Origin: Hysterangium stoloniferum
Lineage: Eukaryota; Basidiomycota; Agaricomycetes; Hysterangiales; Hysterangiaceae
Direction of reading: 5' to 3'
DNA: 64,000 nt
Assembly: GCA_015178975.1 (NCBI GenBank)
Contig: WHVD01000045.1
Location: 552,752-616,751 of the forward strand
The translations under genes were made by a program, and so were the position numbers. Shown here piece after piece: positions 1 to 10,241 of this stretch. Each line of letters opens with the position of its first letter. Positions within the stretch are counted from its first letter, which is position 1. The notes under the pieces are model-generated. The model was given only the letters and a program-made list of their open reading frames with translations. It was not told the origin of the DNA and did no database searches.

Positions 1-1215
1 TGGACACACGCCACCTGCCATTGCGTCATCGTCGATTACGTCATCACTTTACAACGTTTTAGTCAAGTCACCGCTGCACACCAACTTTGATGAGGTTGCT
101 GTTGGAATATGAGCGTTACATAAGTTCGTAACACATATTCCTTTTGTTCTTTATTCTTTGTTTCTTTACTCCCATTGTTCAATCCCTTTTTGTTGCCCCA
201 TTTGATATTCTATTGTTTAGCAGACATATATAAGTAGCCTAGTGTTCATGTATTTACTCATTCGTTTGCCTTACGGCCAAATAGACAAACGGAACCTTAT
301 TGCTCTGTTCTCGCGAGCTTAATTCTAACAGTTGCATCAACATTTATCATACACATCGCCCGTTATGCCTCAGAATCTCATTATGTCTCACTTTATCGGC
401 ACTTACCCCTTTTCGTCCTTATTCCTATCGTGGAAGCGACCTGCGACATGCGTCCACTATCTGTAAAGGAGCTCACGGCGATCAGAGGTTGCATTGAATT
501 CTGGTTACAACCGTGCGTCGTGCCATCACACCATTTCATCCTTCCCACCAAAACCATAACAGAGAATATCAGACACAACGACTTAACTTTTATGAATATC
601 CTATAAAGCTTCTCGTGTGTTGCATTCACCAAGATGCATGGTTTCGAGATATCGCCGGAGCTGTATTGAGGGTTTTATTGGACGACATAAACATGCATAT
701 AGCGTCATTGACACTTCATCTTGATTTCGAAACGTCGTACTTATTGTATTCGAGTATTGACTCCTTGCAAATCTTCTTCAACGACAGCACGCTTCTCACC
801 GATCACATCAATGAGCTGAATGTGGTTTCTTCGCTCATTGGGTCCATCGTCCGGTACGTTCACAATATTTGGCCTTATGGCGCTGTCTTACATCCGCCTG
901 TTAAATCTGCCTACCAGTCTGATTCTGACGCATACGATTCCAAGTTGGCATCTCCTGGCGTCTAGCGAAGAAATCATCGAGTTGACTCTGAAGCTGATAG
1001 CTGGATCTTCCGAGCCCGAATTTGCGTGTACCACAGTGCGCAGCCTCGATATCATCGCCATGCTCGTGTCCCTGCTTCCACATTGTGACGCCATGCGCGG
1101 CATGACCAACGACAAATTCTTCAATTCCTTCCTGAAAACTTTAGATTTAACCGCGCGTTCCTTCCTTGGCGTGGTCGCCACACCTTCCACTTGTGTGTCG
1201 GTACGGTCTAATTAG
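1..1215 (+). pseudogene. Family A gene copy 1, exons 3-5, interrupted by a solo LTR
   Basis: This is the 3' part of a repeated five-exon gene of unknown function. The window opens inside exon 3; if the LTR at 100-330 is removed, exon 3 continues in frame through the conserved blocks around VASTFII and PLSVKELTAIRGC. Intron 3 is 617-702 (donor GTGTTG, acceptor ATATAG) and intron 4 is 854-917 (donor GTACGT, acceptor TACCAG); both joins keep the frame used by the intact copy at 52176. The last exon is 918-1215 and ends in VSVRSN and TAG. A TAA lies in exon 3 about four codons before donor 3, where the intact copy has TAC, so with the LTR this copy is almost certainly dead. Exons 1 and 2 lie outside the window. 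No known domain is recognised. Confidence 0.75.
100..330. mobile_element. Solo LTR with 5-bp target duplication in family A exon 3
   Basis: A 231 bp element begins TGTTGGAATATGAGC and ends TTCTAACA. It is bracketed by the perfect direct repeat GTTGC (95-99 and 331-335). The uninterrupted site is present in paralogous copies, for example near 19103, where GAGGTTGC runs straight into ATCAACATTT. The TG...CA ends and 5-bp duplication are typical of LTR retrotransposons; the short length suggests a copia-type LTR. TATA-like ACATATATAAG lies inside. No internal region remains, so this is the product of LTR-LTR recombination. Confidence 0.85.
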
Positions 1216-2700
1216 ACCCCCCTATCAGTGTTGAAGGCACATGGTTGCCCTGACAATGGTCTTACACCATCGATTGGACACACTTTCTAATCATTTCTCT
1301 TCGATGATGCCCACACATCTCAATCAAACCAGGATTGCAGCCGAGGTTGCAGATGTTGTAAATTTGTATGGTTTGAATCTATGTAAGAGCTATATAGTCA
1401 GTCTTCATTATCGCCGCGAGCTCCTCAGGTGGCACCATAAATGTGTTGAATACATTTGCACTAGCCGTGATTAGACCAACATGCGCATTTTAAAGTAAGA
1501 TATCACTGGAGGTCTGAAAAAGGTCACCCCCACCCCAATTCGATGCATGTCTCGTTCAGGCTCATCATGCCTTCAGGATAATGTTCAATGGACAAAATCC
1601 ATAATCTTCCCACCAAGGGCCTCCACACCGTGCGAGTCAATGTGCTGGGCGAATTCCTTAAAATAATTCTCTTCCATTGAAAACTTGACAATAAAGCTGC
1701 CATAGGCCGAACAAATATAAGAGCGCATACAGTCACCTTTCGCCGCCGCCGCGCGCTCTGCATGTTGTACGCGTTGATGCCATACATGCATTGGGGCGAA
1801 TTCCTTAAACTAATTCTCTTTCATTGTAGACTTGACAATAAAGCTGCCATAGGCCGAGGAAATATAAGAGCGCATACAGTTACCTTTCGCCGCTGCCGCG
1901 CGCTCTGCATGTTGCACACGTTGATGCCATACATGCATTGAATACACTCGCGGCCACCACCAGCGGCTAGACTGATATTTATCAATGACAATCATTTCAA
2001 ACAGGACACGAACTTGAGAGTTGCGAACCTACATAATTTGATGCAATTGATAGTCACTTGTAATAGTCGCTGCGAGGTTCTCTACACTGGTGTTGAATAT
2101 ACTCCAATGACTACTCTCTTAAATCACATCGCATGTACTAGCAGTAACAACGTCAATCGAATACCACTACGGCGTCTCAAAGCAGGCGGTCCCACCATTC
2201 TTCTCGTGTCCTTTGTTTGAGGCAACAGGAAGCCCGGGGCCAAACCAATGGAAAAGACCATGATCAAGACACCGACATTTCTTCACATGTCGTGAGCTTA
2301 CACCGTGTATAAGAGAAAGGTAGCTCGTGGTCATGTCAGGCGGAATCCCACATCACCTAAGAGCTGAAGAATACCCACAACCCGCCGCGTGGAGCAGTCA
2401 TTCCCCGAGAATTTCTGGTTTATGGTCTGTTTCAATGTTTCAGTCGTTAGCGTCAAACTACAAGCCACAACAATTTACTTTACTCCCCATCCCGACAGTT
2501 CCCCTGCTGCTTCCATGTCAGTTGACTGGAGTTCATGTCACCAATTGTCATATTTGAATTATGTCATTGCGGGTAGCGAAAAATTCATTTGATTCAATCT
2601 AATATCGGAGAACTATTCGACCAGATCCGTGGGCCTCTTGAACGTTAGTTGTCGTCCCCTGTTCCTTCCTATGCGTTAGTCCCTACAACCTTTACTGGTG
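1216..2700. other. Family spacer between gene A and module X, copy 1
   Basis: This is the conserved unit spacer seen again at 19.9-21.2, 28.2-29.4, 34.0-34.9, 54.0-55.4 and 61.2-61.9 kb. A 77-codon plus-strand ORF (1241-1474, starting MVALTMVLHHRLD) follows gene A in copies 1, 2, 6 and 7 and may be another exon or simple sequence conservation. On the minus strand, 1585-1791 encodes a coding-like string including KFSMEENYFKEFAQHIDSHG. A segment of about 150 bp with AGAGCGCATACAGTCACCT is duplicated here (around 1640-1790 and 1797-1940). A poly-C run of about 15 follows at 2750. No function can be assigned. Confidence 0.5.
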
Positions 2701-2809
2701 TGCCGACACCGTTGACGAATTTGAATTACGTCTACGTTTTCCGGAAAACACCCCCCCCCCCCCCTCCCGGAACATAATTACGTGGCTTTCAGACCGTTTC
2801 ATCAAAACA

Positions 2810-3247
2810 ATGCTAGGGAGTATGTGGCCATAAAGGTGCTCGCCAAGGAGACACAGCTAGATGCCAGCTTTGACATTCGCAAGGATGTACAGTGCCTCAA
2901 AATCCTTAACCTACCTTGCCATCGTCACATCTAACAGCTACAGCAATGGATGAATAGTATGAGCCCTGCGCGTTGCAGCGAACAGTTCACTGAGCAAGAC
3001 AGAGAACAAAATGTATTCACGTTCGACGATCAGCTACCTCGTGAAAAATTGCCCTGAACTCCTCTTGGATATTGCAGCAGCCGTGTCAACTATCGTCATC
3101 TTTCTTGCTTTTCTACGACCTTTCGGAAGATGCAAGCCCCTTGATATGGTAAGGGCACACCAGGAATACACTCCTCATTGGGGCGATATAACATTGTTTA
3201 AACTAGAAATCTTGTGTCGGGATTATGATAGAATTGAATACGGATAG
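2810..3247 (+). pseudogene. Module X copy 1, kinase-like VAIK fragment
   Basis: The plus strand reads VAIKVLAKETQLDASFD followed by ILNLPCHRH, resembling the N-lobe beta-3 lysine motif (VAIK) of protein kinases and the stretch after helix C. The next conserved part (ORF 3011-3247) contains LDIAAAVSTIVIFLAFLRPF and ends EILCRDYDRIEYG. Stops and shifts separate the two parts in this copy. No glycine-rich loop, HRD or DFG is visible, so kinase activity is not supported; the match rests on one short motif. The module sits between the spacer and gene B in each unit and has a diverged second version (X') before gene A. Confidence 0.4.
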
Positions 3248-3299
3248 CCATTATTCAAGTAACAGCCGGCTTGAGTTTAATTCTCTGACCACGACTGTT

Positions 3300-4027
3300 G
3301 AAAAACTGGATACTTCACTGCCAAGAAAAGACAACTTACCATGACCCTTCGAGTATGGTTGGGATGCCAGGGAGTCTACGAACGTATGTCAGCGATACTG
3401 CGGACTGGGGAATGGTCTCACAGCATCTCGGCCTGACGGGTTCCTGATCCAGAATAACTCTGGCAAGACTAGGTAGACTAATTCAACAGGGCATTGATTG
3501 AATGAGGTAGGGGTAGCTCAGCGTCAATAACTGAATACAATCGAAATATTCACGTCTTCGCAGACCCACGAAATTCCGCAGGAGGCGTTGATTATTTTAT
3601 CCCTGTTCTGGTGGTGTTCACTCTATGCTATTGACAGCGGAGAGATCACACTGCCAAGCTCCTGACATCTTTGTGTTTTACCTTCTTATGGTGCCCCGGT
3701 GTCGATCATCTTGACGATCAAACGTTGATACATTTTGGATGATTTGTATGATAAATGTCGATACAACATCATCAAAGTTGGTGTTTAGTGCTGGTTTTGT
3801 GGCACTATTATAAAATAATAACCCGATTGCAATTACTTTACTCATTGGCGGGCTTGTGTATTTCATGGAAACCATCTACCACGTGCGTCAGCAATGTGTA
3901 GAAGAAGTTACTGCGATAAGAGGCTACTTGAATTCGTGTTATAACGGTGCATCGTGCCATCACACCTCATCCTGCTGACGAAACCATTTTCGCCAGAATA
4001 GCCAATAACGACCTTGAGTTAACCAAG
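3300..4027 (+). pseudogene. Family B (decayed A paralogue) copy 1, 5' part
   Basis: B parallels A: near 3465-3510 AAGACTAGGTAGACTAATTC is followed by a GAG|GTAGGG junction and a short intron ending TCTTCGCAG, matching the exon 2/intron 2 junction of A. The next exon includes a segment encoding NTNFDDV, the counterpart of HTNLDEV in A exon 3, but the portion at 3678-3875 has shifts relative to A. Part of exon 2 present in A is missing. All B copies in the window are interrupted, so this is a degenerate paralogue rather than a working gene. Confidence 0.5.
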
Positions 4028-5798
4028 ATCCTATTCAGCAATTCCTGGGTTGTATCCACCAAGATATCTGGTTTCGACACGTTGCTGGAGCTTTATTGAA
4101 GATTATTGTGTGAAGCAATTTCAGAGCGCATACAGTCACTTCTTATTCTTAGTGCAGCTCTGTGCTGCGTCCGTGACGAAAACTGGATCGATGATACCTT
4201 TCAATGTGTAGGGCTCGTGTTTTGCGACTAATAATTCAATATATTGTAGGACTAGATATATATATCTCACAGGCAATGGTTATTCCCGGACCATTCTTGA
4301 ACCGAATTGTGAGAACTTCATTAGGAATTCTTGAACCAGTCCAAGACCACGTGCGGTCTTTGCCACTGTCTTTGAAGGGAATTCCTACCCTTTTTGGAAT
4401 GGTACTAGCATACCGAAGTTTTATTAAGAGTGATGCAAGTGGTTTTCTATTTTTTCTCCTGCACTGAACACTTTCCCCGGAGTCATTACATTATGATGCA
4501 TTACCCCGGCAAGCATCATATCTTCTGCCTACTTTGTGATGAGAATAGTCGAACAGTAACGATGTTGGGTTGGCAAGATCCTATTCAGCTATTCGTGGGT
4601 TGCATCCACCAAGATATATGGTTTCGACAGGTTGCTGGAGCTTTATTGAAGATTATCGTGTGAACCAATTTCAGAGCGCATACAATCACTTCTTATTCTT
4701 AGTGCAGCTCTGTGCTGCGTCCGTGACGAAAACTTGGTCAATGATACCTTTGAATTTGTAGGGTTCGTGTTTTGTGACTAATAATCAAATGTATCGCAGG
4801 ACTAGATATATATATCGCATAGGCAATAATTATTCCCGCACCATTTTTGAACCGAACCGTGACGACTTCGTTCGGAATTCTTGAACCAGTCCAAGACCAG
4901 GTGCCGCCTTTGCCACTGTCTTTGAAGGAAATTCCTGTCCCTTTCGGTCTGATACTGGGATACAGAAGTTTTATTGTCGTCGGGAGTGATCTGAATGGTA
5001 TTCTATTTTTTTCCTGCTGTACTGAAGACTATCCCCGCAGTCATTACATTATGATCCATTACCCTGGCAAGCCGATCTTCTGCCCACGTTGTGATGACAA
5101 TCAACTTCATTAGGAATTCTTGAACCAGTCCAAGACCACGTGCGGTCTTTGCCACTGTCTTTGAAGGGAATTCCTACCCTTTTTGAAGTGGTACTAGCAT
5201 ACCGAAGTTTTATTGTCGTCAAGAGTGATGCAGGTGGTTTTCTATTTTTTCTCCTGCACTGAACATTTTCCCCGGAGTCATTACATTATGATCCGGCAAG
5301 CATCATATCTTCTGCCCACTTTGTGATGAGAATAGTCTAACAGTAACGATGTTGGGTTAGCAAGATCCTATTCAGCCATTCGTGGGTTGTATCCACCAAG
5401 ATATATGGTTTCGACAGGTTGCTGGAGCTGTATTGAAGATTATTGTGTGAAGCAATTTCAGAGTGCATACAGTCACTTCTTATTCTTAGTGCAGCTCTGT
5501 GCTGCGTCCGTGACGAAAACTGGGTCGATGATACCTTTGAATTTGTAGGGTTCATGACTAATAATCAAATGTATTGTAGGACTAGATATATATATCGCAT
5601 AGGCAATAATTATTGCCGCACCATTTTTGAACCGAACCATGACGACTTCGTTTGGAAATCCTGAACCAGGACAAGACCAGGTGCAGCCTTTGCCACTGTC
5701 TTTGAAGGAAATTCCTGTCCCTTTCGGTCTGATACTAGGATACAGAAGTTTTATTGTCGTCGGGAGTGATCTAAATGGGTTTCTATTTTGTTCCTACT
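4028..5798 (+). repeat. Local triplication inside family B
   Basis: Two sub-blocks alternate. One starts AAGATCCTATTCAGC and runs through the AGAGCGCATACAGTCACTT motif (about 4028, 4577 and 5362). The other starts GAATTCTTGAACCAGTCCAA (about 4325, 4876, 5114 and a slightly diverged version near 5656). An in-phase 42-nt intron candidate occurs in the copies, for example 4758-4799 with donor GTAGGG, branch-like GACTAATAA and acceptor CGCAG. ORFs here (for example 4204-4467, 4847-5113, 5627-5944) are fragments of the same B reading frame. The right end is cut by the LTR starting at 5799. Confidence 0.65.
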
Positions 5799-7403
5799 TG
5801 TTAAGTTCCGTGTCGGGAACTTATTACAGAACTATCGGGAAGTCACCGGGAAGTCGGGAACTGTCCGATAGGGTCAGGACGTTGGCTTCAGCTTATGTGC
5901 TGCGCCTCTACGCAAACGCTCAAAGTCCTCAATTTCAAAGGTGAGATTCACGATGGAAGATACAGATATTCAGAGTTCCTAAGAGTTCCAAATATCGAGC
6001 ATACAGAAAGACGGGAGAGGGAATAAGAAACTAAGTCAATATCAGATCTAAGGTAAAGTACAAATTCACGGAAACTAATATAAGTCTTCTTGTTATTGTA
6101 CTACAAACTGAGACCATAATAAGATGGAAACAGAAGCTATTCTTAAACGGGAATACAGTAAGACATATCAGGGAGACAATAGTCCAAAACGGGAATATAA
6201 TAGACAAACAAGTGAATACTTGTCAATGGACAAATTACCAAATGCGGAACAAGGGAAGAATGTGGAAGATACAGTAACTATGATGTTCCGTAGTCGGAGA
6301 TTGGGAGTCGGATATTGAAACATCTGGGAATGGGTCATAACAGTACCCCCCTGTTAGGCCGAAGTGTCAGGAACCGAAATGCCCGCTGGCCTCCGGGCCC
6401 CGGACCCCGTCCTACATGCTCCCGACCCTCTATATTGTATAGTTACAACCGGAGTTCCCACCAGAGCCCGCACGTCAGCTTGTTTATGCCTGACTCTCTG
6501 TACGCACCCCACCTGTCTGCACCTAACCCTCTATGTCTCATACACCAGTCCTCGGACTCCACTCTATGTGCACCCGACACTCTGTGTCTTATGTACCAGT
6601 CACCGGACTCCGACCGGACTCCTGGAACACCTCTAACAGAGCATTGAACCCTGCTCCTGTTATCTGTCTCTGTGTCTCACACACCAGTCATTGGAAAACC
6701 CACCGGACTCTGCCGGACCTCCTGCACATCAACCCTGTCTATACCTGACACTATCTTGTGCACCAAGTCACCGGACTCCGACCGGACTTCCGGAACCCCT
6801 CTAACTGAGCCCCGCTCCAGTTATGGTTAAATGACCTGTCATGATTTGTTCTCCACTCCCATTCCGTTCCGTCCCTAATTCCCAGTTTAGTATTTACTTG
6901 TTTCGTTTTATGTTTAATAGTTCTGCCTCTCATTAATACCGGATTTGGTATTATTACATTTCACAGTCTATATAAGTCTGCTATATTCATGTACTTAGAA
7001 TCCAGTTTCAATCTCAAACAAGTTTTCCCCCGAACTAGTTTGATCCTTGAACAGTCTCTCGTCCTCTTGTCTGTCTGCACACTCGATTCCCGGAACTCCC
7101 ACGGGAACTCCGGAATCTATATCTTCCTGTATGCATTCTGTCAGCTCGAAATATGGACACCCGAATGAGTGTACGAGGGCGCAGCCTATAAGCTGAAGCC
7201 AAGTCCATCTCAGTCGTCTTCATTCTCTGGTAACTATTCTTGATACCACTTTCCCTTGTACTACTAATATTCCTGGAAACTCCCCGGACTTATTACCCAG
7301 GGAGTCCGTGGGACTATTACTCGGAAAGTGTGTGTTCAGAATATAGTTACCGGAGAAACCTCCACGGGACTATCCGTGGAGCTATTTGTTCGGGAACTTA
7401 ACA
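5799..7403 (-). mobile_element. Long terminal repeat of gypsy element 1
   Basis: A 1605 bp segment has inverted terminal bases TGTTAAGTTCC at its left and GGAACTTAACA at its right end. It interrupts family B at 5798. Inside are a TATA-like CTATATAAG near 6970 and the string GCAGCCTATAAGCTGAAGCC near 7182, which is shared with the solo LTR at 34904-35726, so the two LTRs are related. It lies next to a minus-strand pol remnant, so I read it as the 3' LTR of that element, although the TATA box also fits a plus-strand promoter. No second LTR of this element is seen. The ORFs within it look non-coding. Confidence 0.65.
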
Positions 7404-7570
7404 CAAAGTCCCATAGAGGCGATTAGATACTGAGTGATTGAAGCGATGGTTGATTATTATGTGTCATGAATTTTACGCAATTATGGAGGTGAGAGTTTCG
7501 GCTATTGTTCTGAGCATAAAAACCTCCAAATATTTGAATTAACATTTTTGTTTCTTTATCCACAACTTGC
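7404..7570. other. Junction between LTR and antisense ORF
   Basis: This short stretch between the LTR end and the ORF at 7571 has no tRNA-like primer site directly after the LTR and no clear gene. It probably contains the 5' leader or promoter of the convergent ORF. Confidence 0.3.
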
Positions 7571-8709
7571 ATGTTGATTCGTCAACCATCATTCAATACT
7601 ACTCCAGAAGATTCAGATGCCGAAATTTCCGTTCTTCAAAAAATGTCGAAGGTTGCAGAACTTCAACAAAAATGGCAGAGGATGGAGGAGATGAAACGGC
7701 GACAAGAGGAGGAGGAAAAGGCTTTGATGTGGGAGTTGAAAGAGGCAGAAGAAGTGGAAAAATGGGAATTGGAGCGAGCGAAGGCGGAGAAAGAAGCATG
7801 GATACAGAAAATGGCGGAGGATCAGAAGAAGAAGAGGTGGAAAGATTACAGCGGGAGTCGGAGGCAGTGGAAAAACATAAGGAGGTAAGGGAAGGAAAGG
7901 TAAGTTCAATTCCATAAATTTCCATGGTTCCAACCGATAACTATTGGGTACAGCGAAAAGCCGTGGAGGTGGAGGAAGAGGGAGAAGCTGGGCCTTCGAG
8001 TCCTAAGGTAAGTGCATCTGCAAAAGATTGGTAATTGACTAATCTTCTGAAAAAGAAGCAAAAGGTCAAGGCTCCGGAATGGATGGAAATCGTCCACGAC
8101 ACTCCGTGTTATTGATGTTCCATACGGAATATGACTTGTTGGAAACAGAAGGTAAAATGGGGTGGAACTTGTTATCCCTGCGCAGTCCTCAAACTTCCGT
8201 GCACTCTTGCTGCGAAAAGGGTTCTGAAAGGTGAGAAGGCTCAAAAAGCTAACAATGTGGAAAGTTCAGGAGCGGCCAAAGCTGCGGAAACTGAGGTGCC
8301 GAACACAGATAGTACGGGCATTGAGCTCCTTAAGGATACTGTCGACGCATTGGTCTTTATTGGGATGGAAGTTATGAAAATGCAGGATACACTGGATCAC
8401 CATAATGATATCCAGGAAAAGGGTTTTCGTTTGTTGATCTGGAATTTCCAGAGGCAAAACAATTTCCTGGAGAAGGTAATGGTTAGCATTGGTGTTATTG
8501 CAGTTTCCGAGAGGTTTTCCGATAAGGCACGGGAACAGCCTAATGATCCGTTGGCGGAATGTGTCGAGAAAAGGTGGGAGGCGGAGTCGGGAAAGGGGCT
8601 GGAAAGTGAGGATGAAGAGGTACAGGATATGGTGGAAAGTGCGGAGATTGTGGATGATACGGGAGTAGAAGTGGAAGGAGGATTTGGAGTGTCAGAGACT
8701 TTGAAGTAG
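7571..8709 (+). pseudogene. Accessory ORF of gypsy element 1: coiled coil plus Cys clusters
   Basis: The first exon (from 7571) encodes a charged helical stretch rich in E, K and R, for example WQRMEEMKRRQEEEEKALMW, followed by candidate introns 7885 or 7900-7953 and 8008-8055 (GTAAGT donor, GACTAATC branch). A second part contains two Cys clusters, TPCY-stop-CSIRNMTC and CYPCAVLKLPC, then a helical region with MQDTLDHHNDIQEKG and an acidic tail to the stop at 8707-8709. An in-frame TGA at 8113-8115 splits the first Cys cluster; CGA (Arg) is the likely ancestral codon. It converges tail-to-tail with the pol remnant at 8795. Proteins of this build (charged helix, paired C-x2-C motifs) often accompany gypsy elements in basidiomycetes, from general knowledge; their function is unknown. 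Confidence 0.55.
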
Positions 8710-8794
8710 TTGCAAATAAATTTGACTTGTATGATTTCAAAACGAGTGTGATAACGGAAGTAATGGAAAACTGAACAGAAAGAAAACGGAAAGG

Positions 8795-10241
8795 TTAGAG
8801 TGATGATAAAGGTCCAGGTTTATTCGGATAAGCTGTGTGGAAGTCAGTGACAATTTCCATAGCGTGTCCAAGTTCCATGGCCAATATCCATGAGGTTTCC
8901 TCGTCGGTACCTTCATACCCTGCCCATTTGACTAAATAGAGCAATTTACAAGTATGTCGGCGATTGTCGATTTTAGAATCCAAAATTTCAGAAACTTCAA
9001 ATTCGGGTTCTCCGTCAATGATGACCGGAGCGTAGCAAGGGTTCCCAGGCTTGTCATATAAGTTAATTTGCGTCGGTGGGTCCGACAGGGTTCTAACATG
9101 GAAATGTGGAAAATGGGGTGGACTGCTCACATACTATCGGGAAGTCGGAGAGTCCATGAGAGTGAACCGGCTTGTGCTATAATTTCGAAAGGGCCTAAGA
9201 ATTTCTCAGCAAGTTTTTTAGAAGGTCGGGTAGTACGGAAGAATTGAGCTTTACAAAAACCTGATCACCAATTTTAAAATTAGGAGGTGGGATCCTGTTT
9301 TTGTCTGCGGAACATTGATAATATTCCTGTGTGGAAGAAATAGCTTTCTGAAGTTCTTGATGTAACTCGTCGAGATCGCTAATAAGTTCTTGAGCGCGAG
9401 CGGATGCCAAATCTTGTTCGGAATGTACTGTGAGATTCAGATTATAGCCTTCGTTGGTGAAAAAGGGAGAGATGCCGGTAGTTGCGTTCGGAGAGCTATT
9501 GTAGGTGAATTCTGCGATCGGAAGAAGGGATTTCCAGTTGTCCTATTGATAATTGCAATAGATGTGGAGGTATTGTTCCAATGTTTGATTAACATGTTTC
9601 GTTTGTCCATCACCTTCCGGGTGATATCCTGAGGTGAAGTGTAGTTTCATATCAAGGGCTTTTCCGAGGGCCTGGAAGAAATGGGAGATGAACTTGGAGC
9701 CTCGATCAGAAGTTACGTGAGACGGGACTCCGTGTTTGGAAAATACGTGAATAATGAAAAGTTCCGCTAATTGTAAGGATGTGATAGTATCATGAGTGGG
9801 TATGAAAATGCCTTGTTTCGAGAATTGATCCACAACAACTAAAATGGATGTAAAGCCTTCAGACGTCGGAAGTTGTTCAATGAAATCCATGGAGATTGAA
9901 TTCCAGGGCTTTTCTGGTATCGGGAGTTGCTTGAGAAGGCCATACAGCTTATGCCTCTGGGTCTTGGAGCGTAAGCAGGTGGTGCAGGACTTACAGAACT
10001 GGGTTACGAAATCTTGGAGGTTGGGCCAAGTATATTCTCTATGGATTAAACCAAGAGTATTGTTAATGCCATAATGTCCAGAGATTGGATGATCGTGTTT
10101 GTACTGAAGTACACGGAGTCGGAGATTGTTGGAATCTGGAATGTAGATACATCCATCGAGACGGATAAAACCTTGAGAGTCTTGTGACCATCGGGGTTGG
10201 TCAGGATCGTCTCCGACCCCACTTGTATATGGCGATTTCAA
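8795..10241 (-). pseudogene. Gypsy element 1 pol remnant: integrase and chromodomain
   Basis: Reading leftwards from 10241 the ORF has the integrase zinc-binding HHCC region (HDHPISGHYG, then CKSCTTC), a DDE core (SMDFIEQLP, TSDRGSKF and the Glu in TKHVNQTLEQ), then a TAG at about 9543-9545, more integrase C-terminal sequence (9195-9410, QELISDLDELHQELQKA, KIGDQVFVKLN) and, after a frame change near 9150-9195, a chromodomain (9130-8795) with PEFEVSEILDSKI and YLVKWAGYEGTDEETSWI. This is a chromovirus-type Ty3/gypsy pol. Protease, reverse transcriptase and RNase H are missing: the element is cut at 10241, where an unrelated plus-strand gypsy begins. Confidence 0.9.

Noticed and set aside
7599-8244. 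Proline- and phenylalanine-rich minus-strand ORFs
   Set aside because: They are antisense shadows of the charged coiled-coil exon, with no motif of their own.
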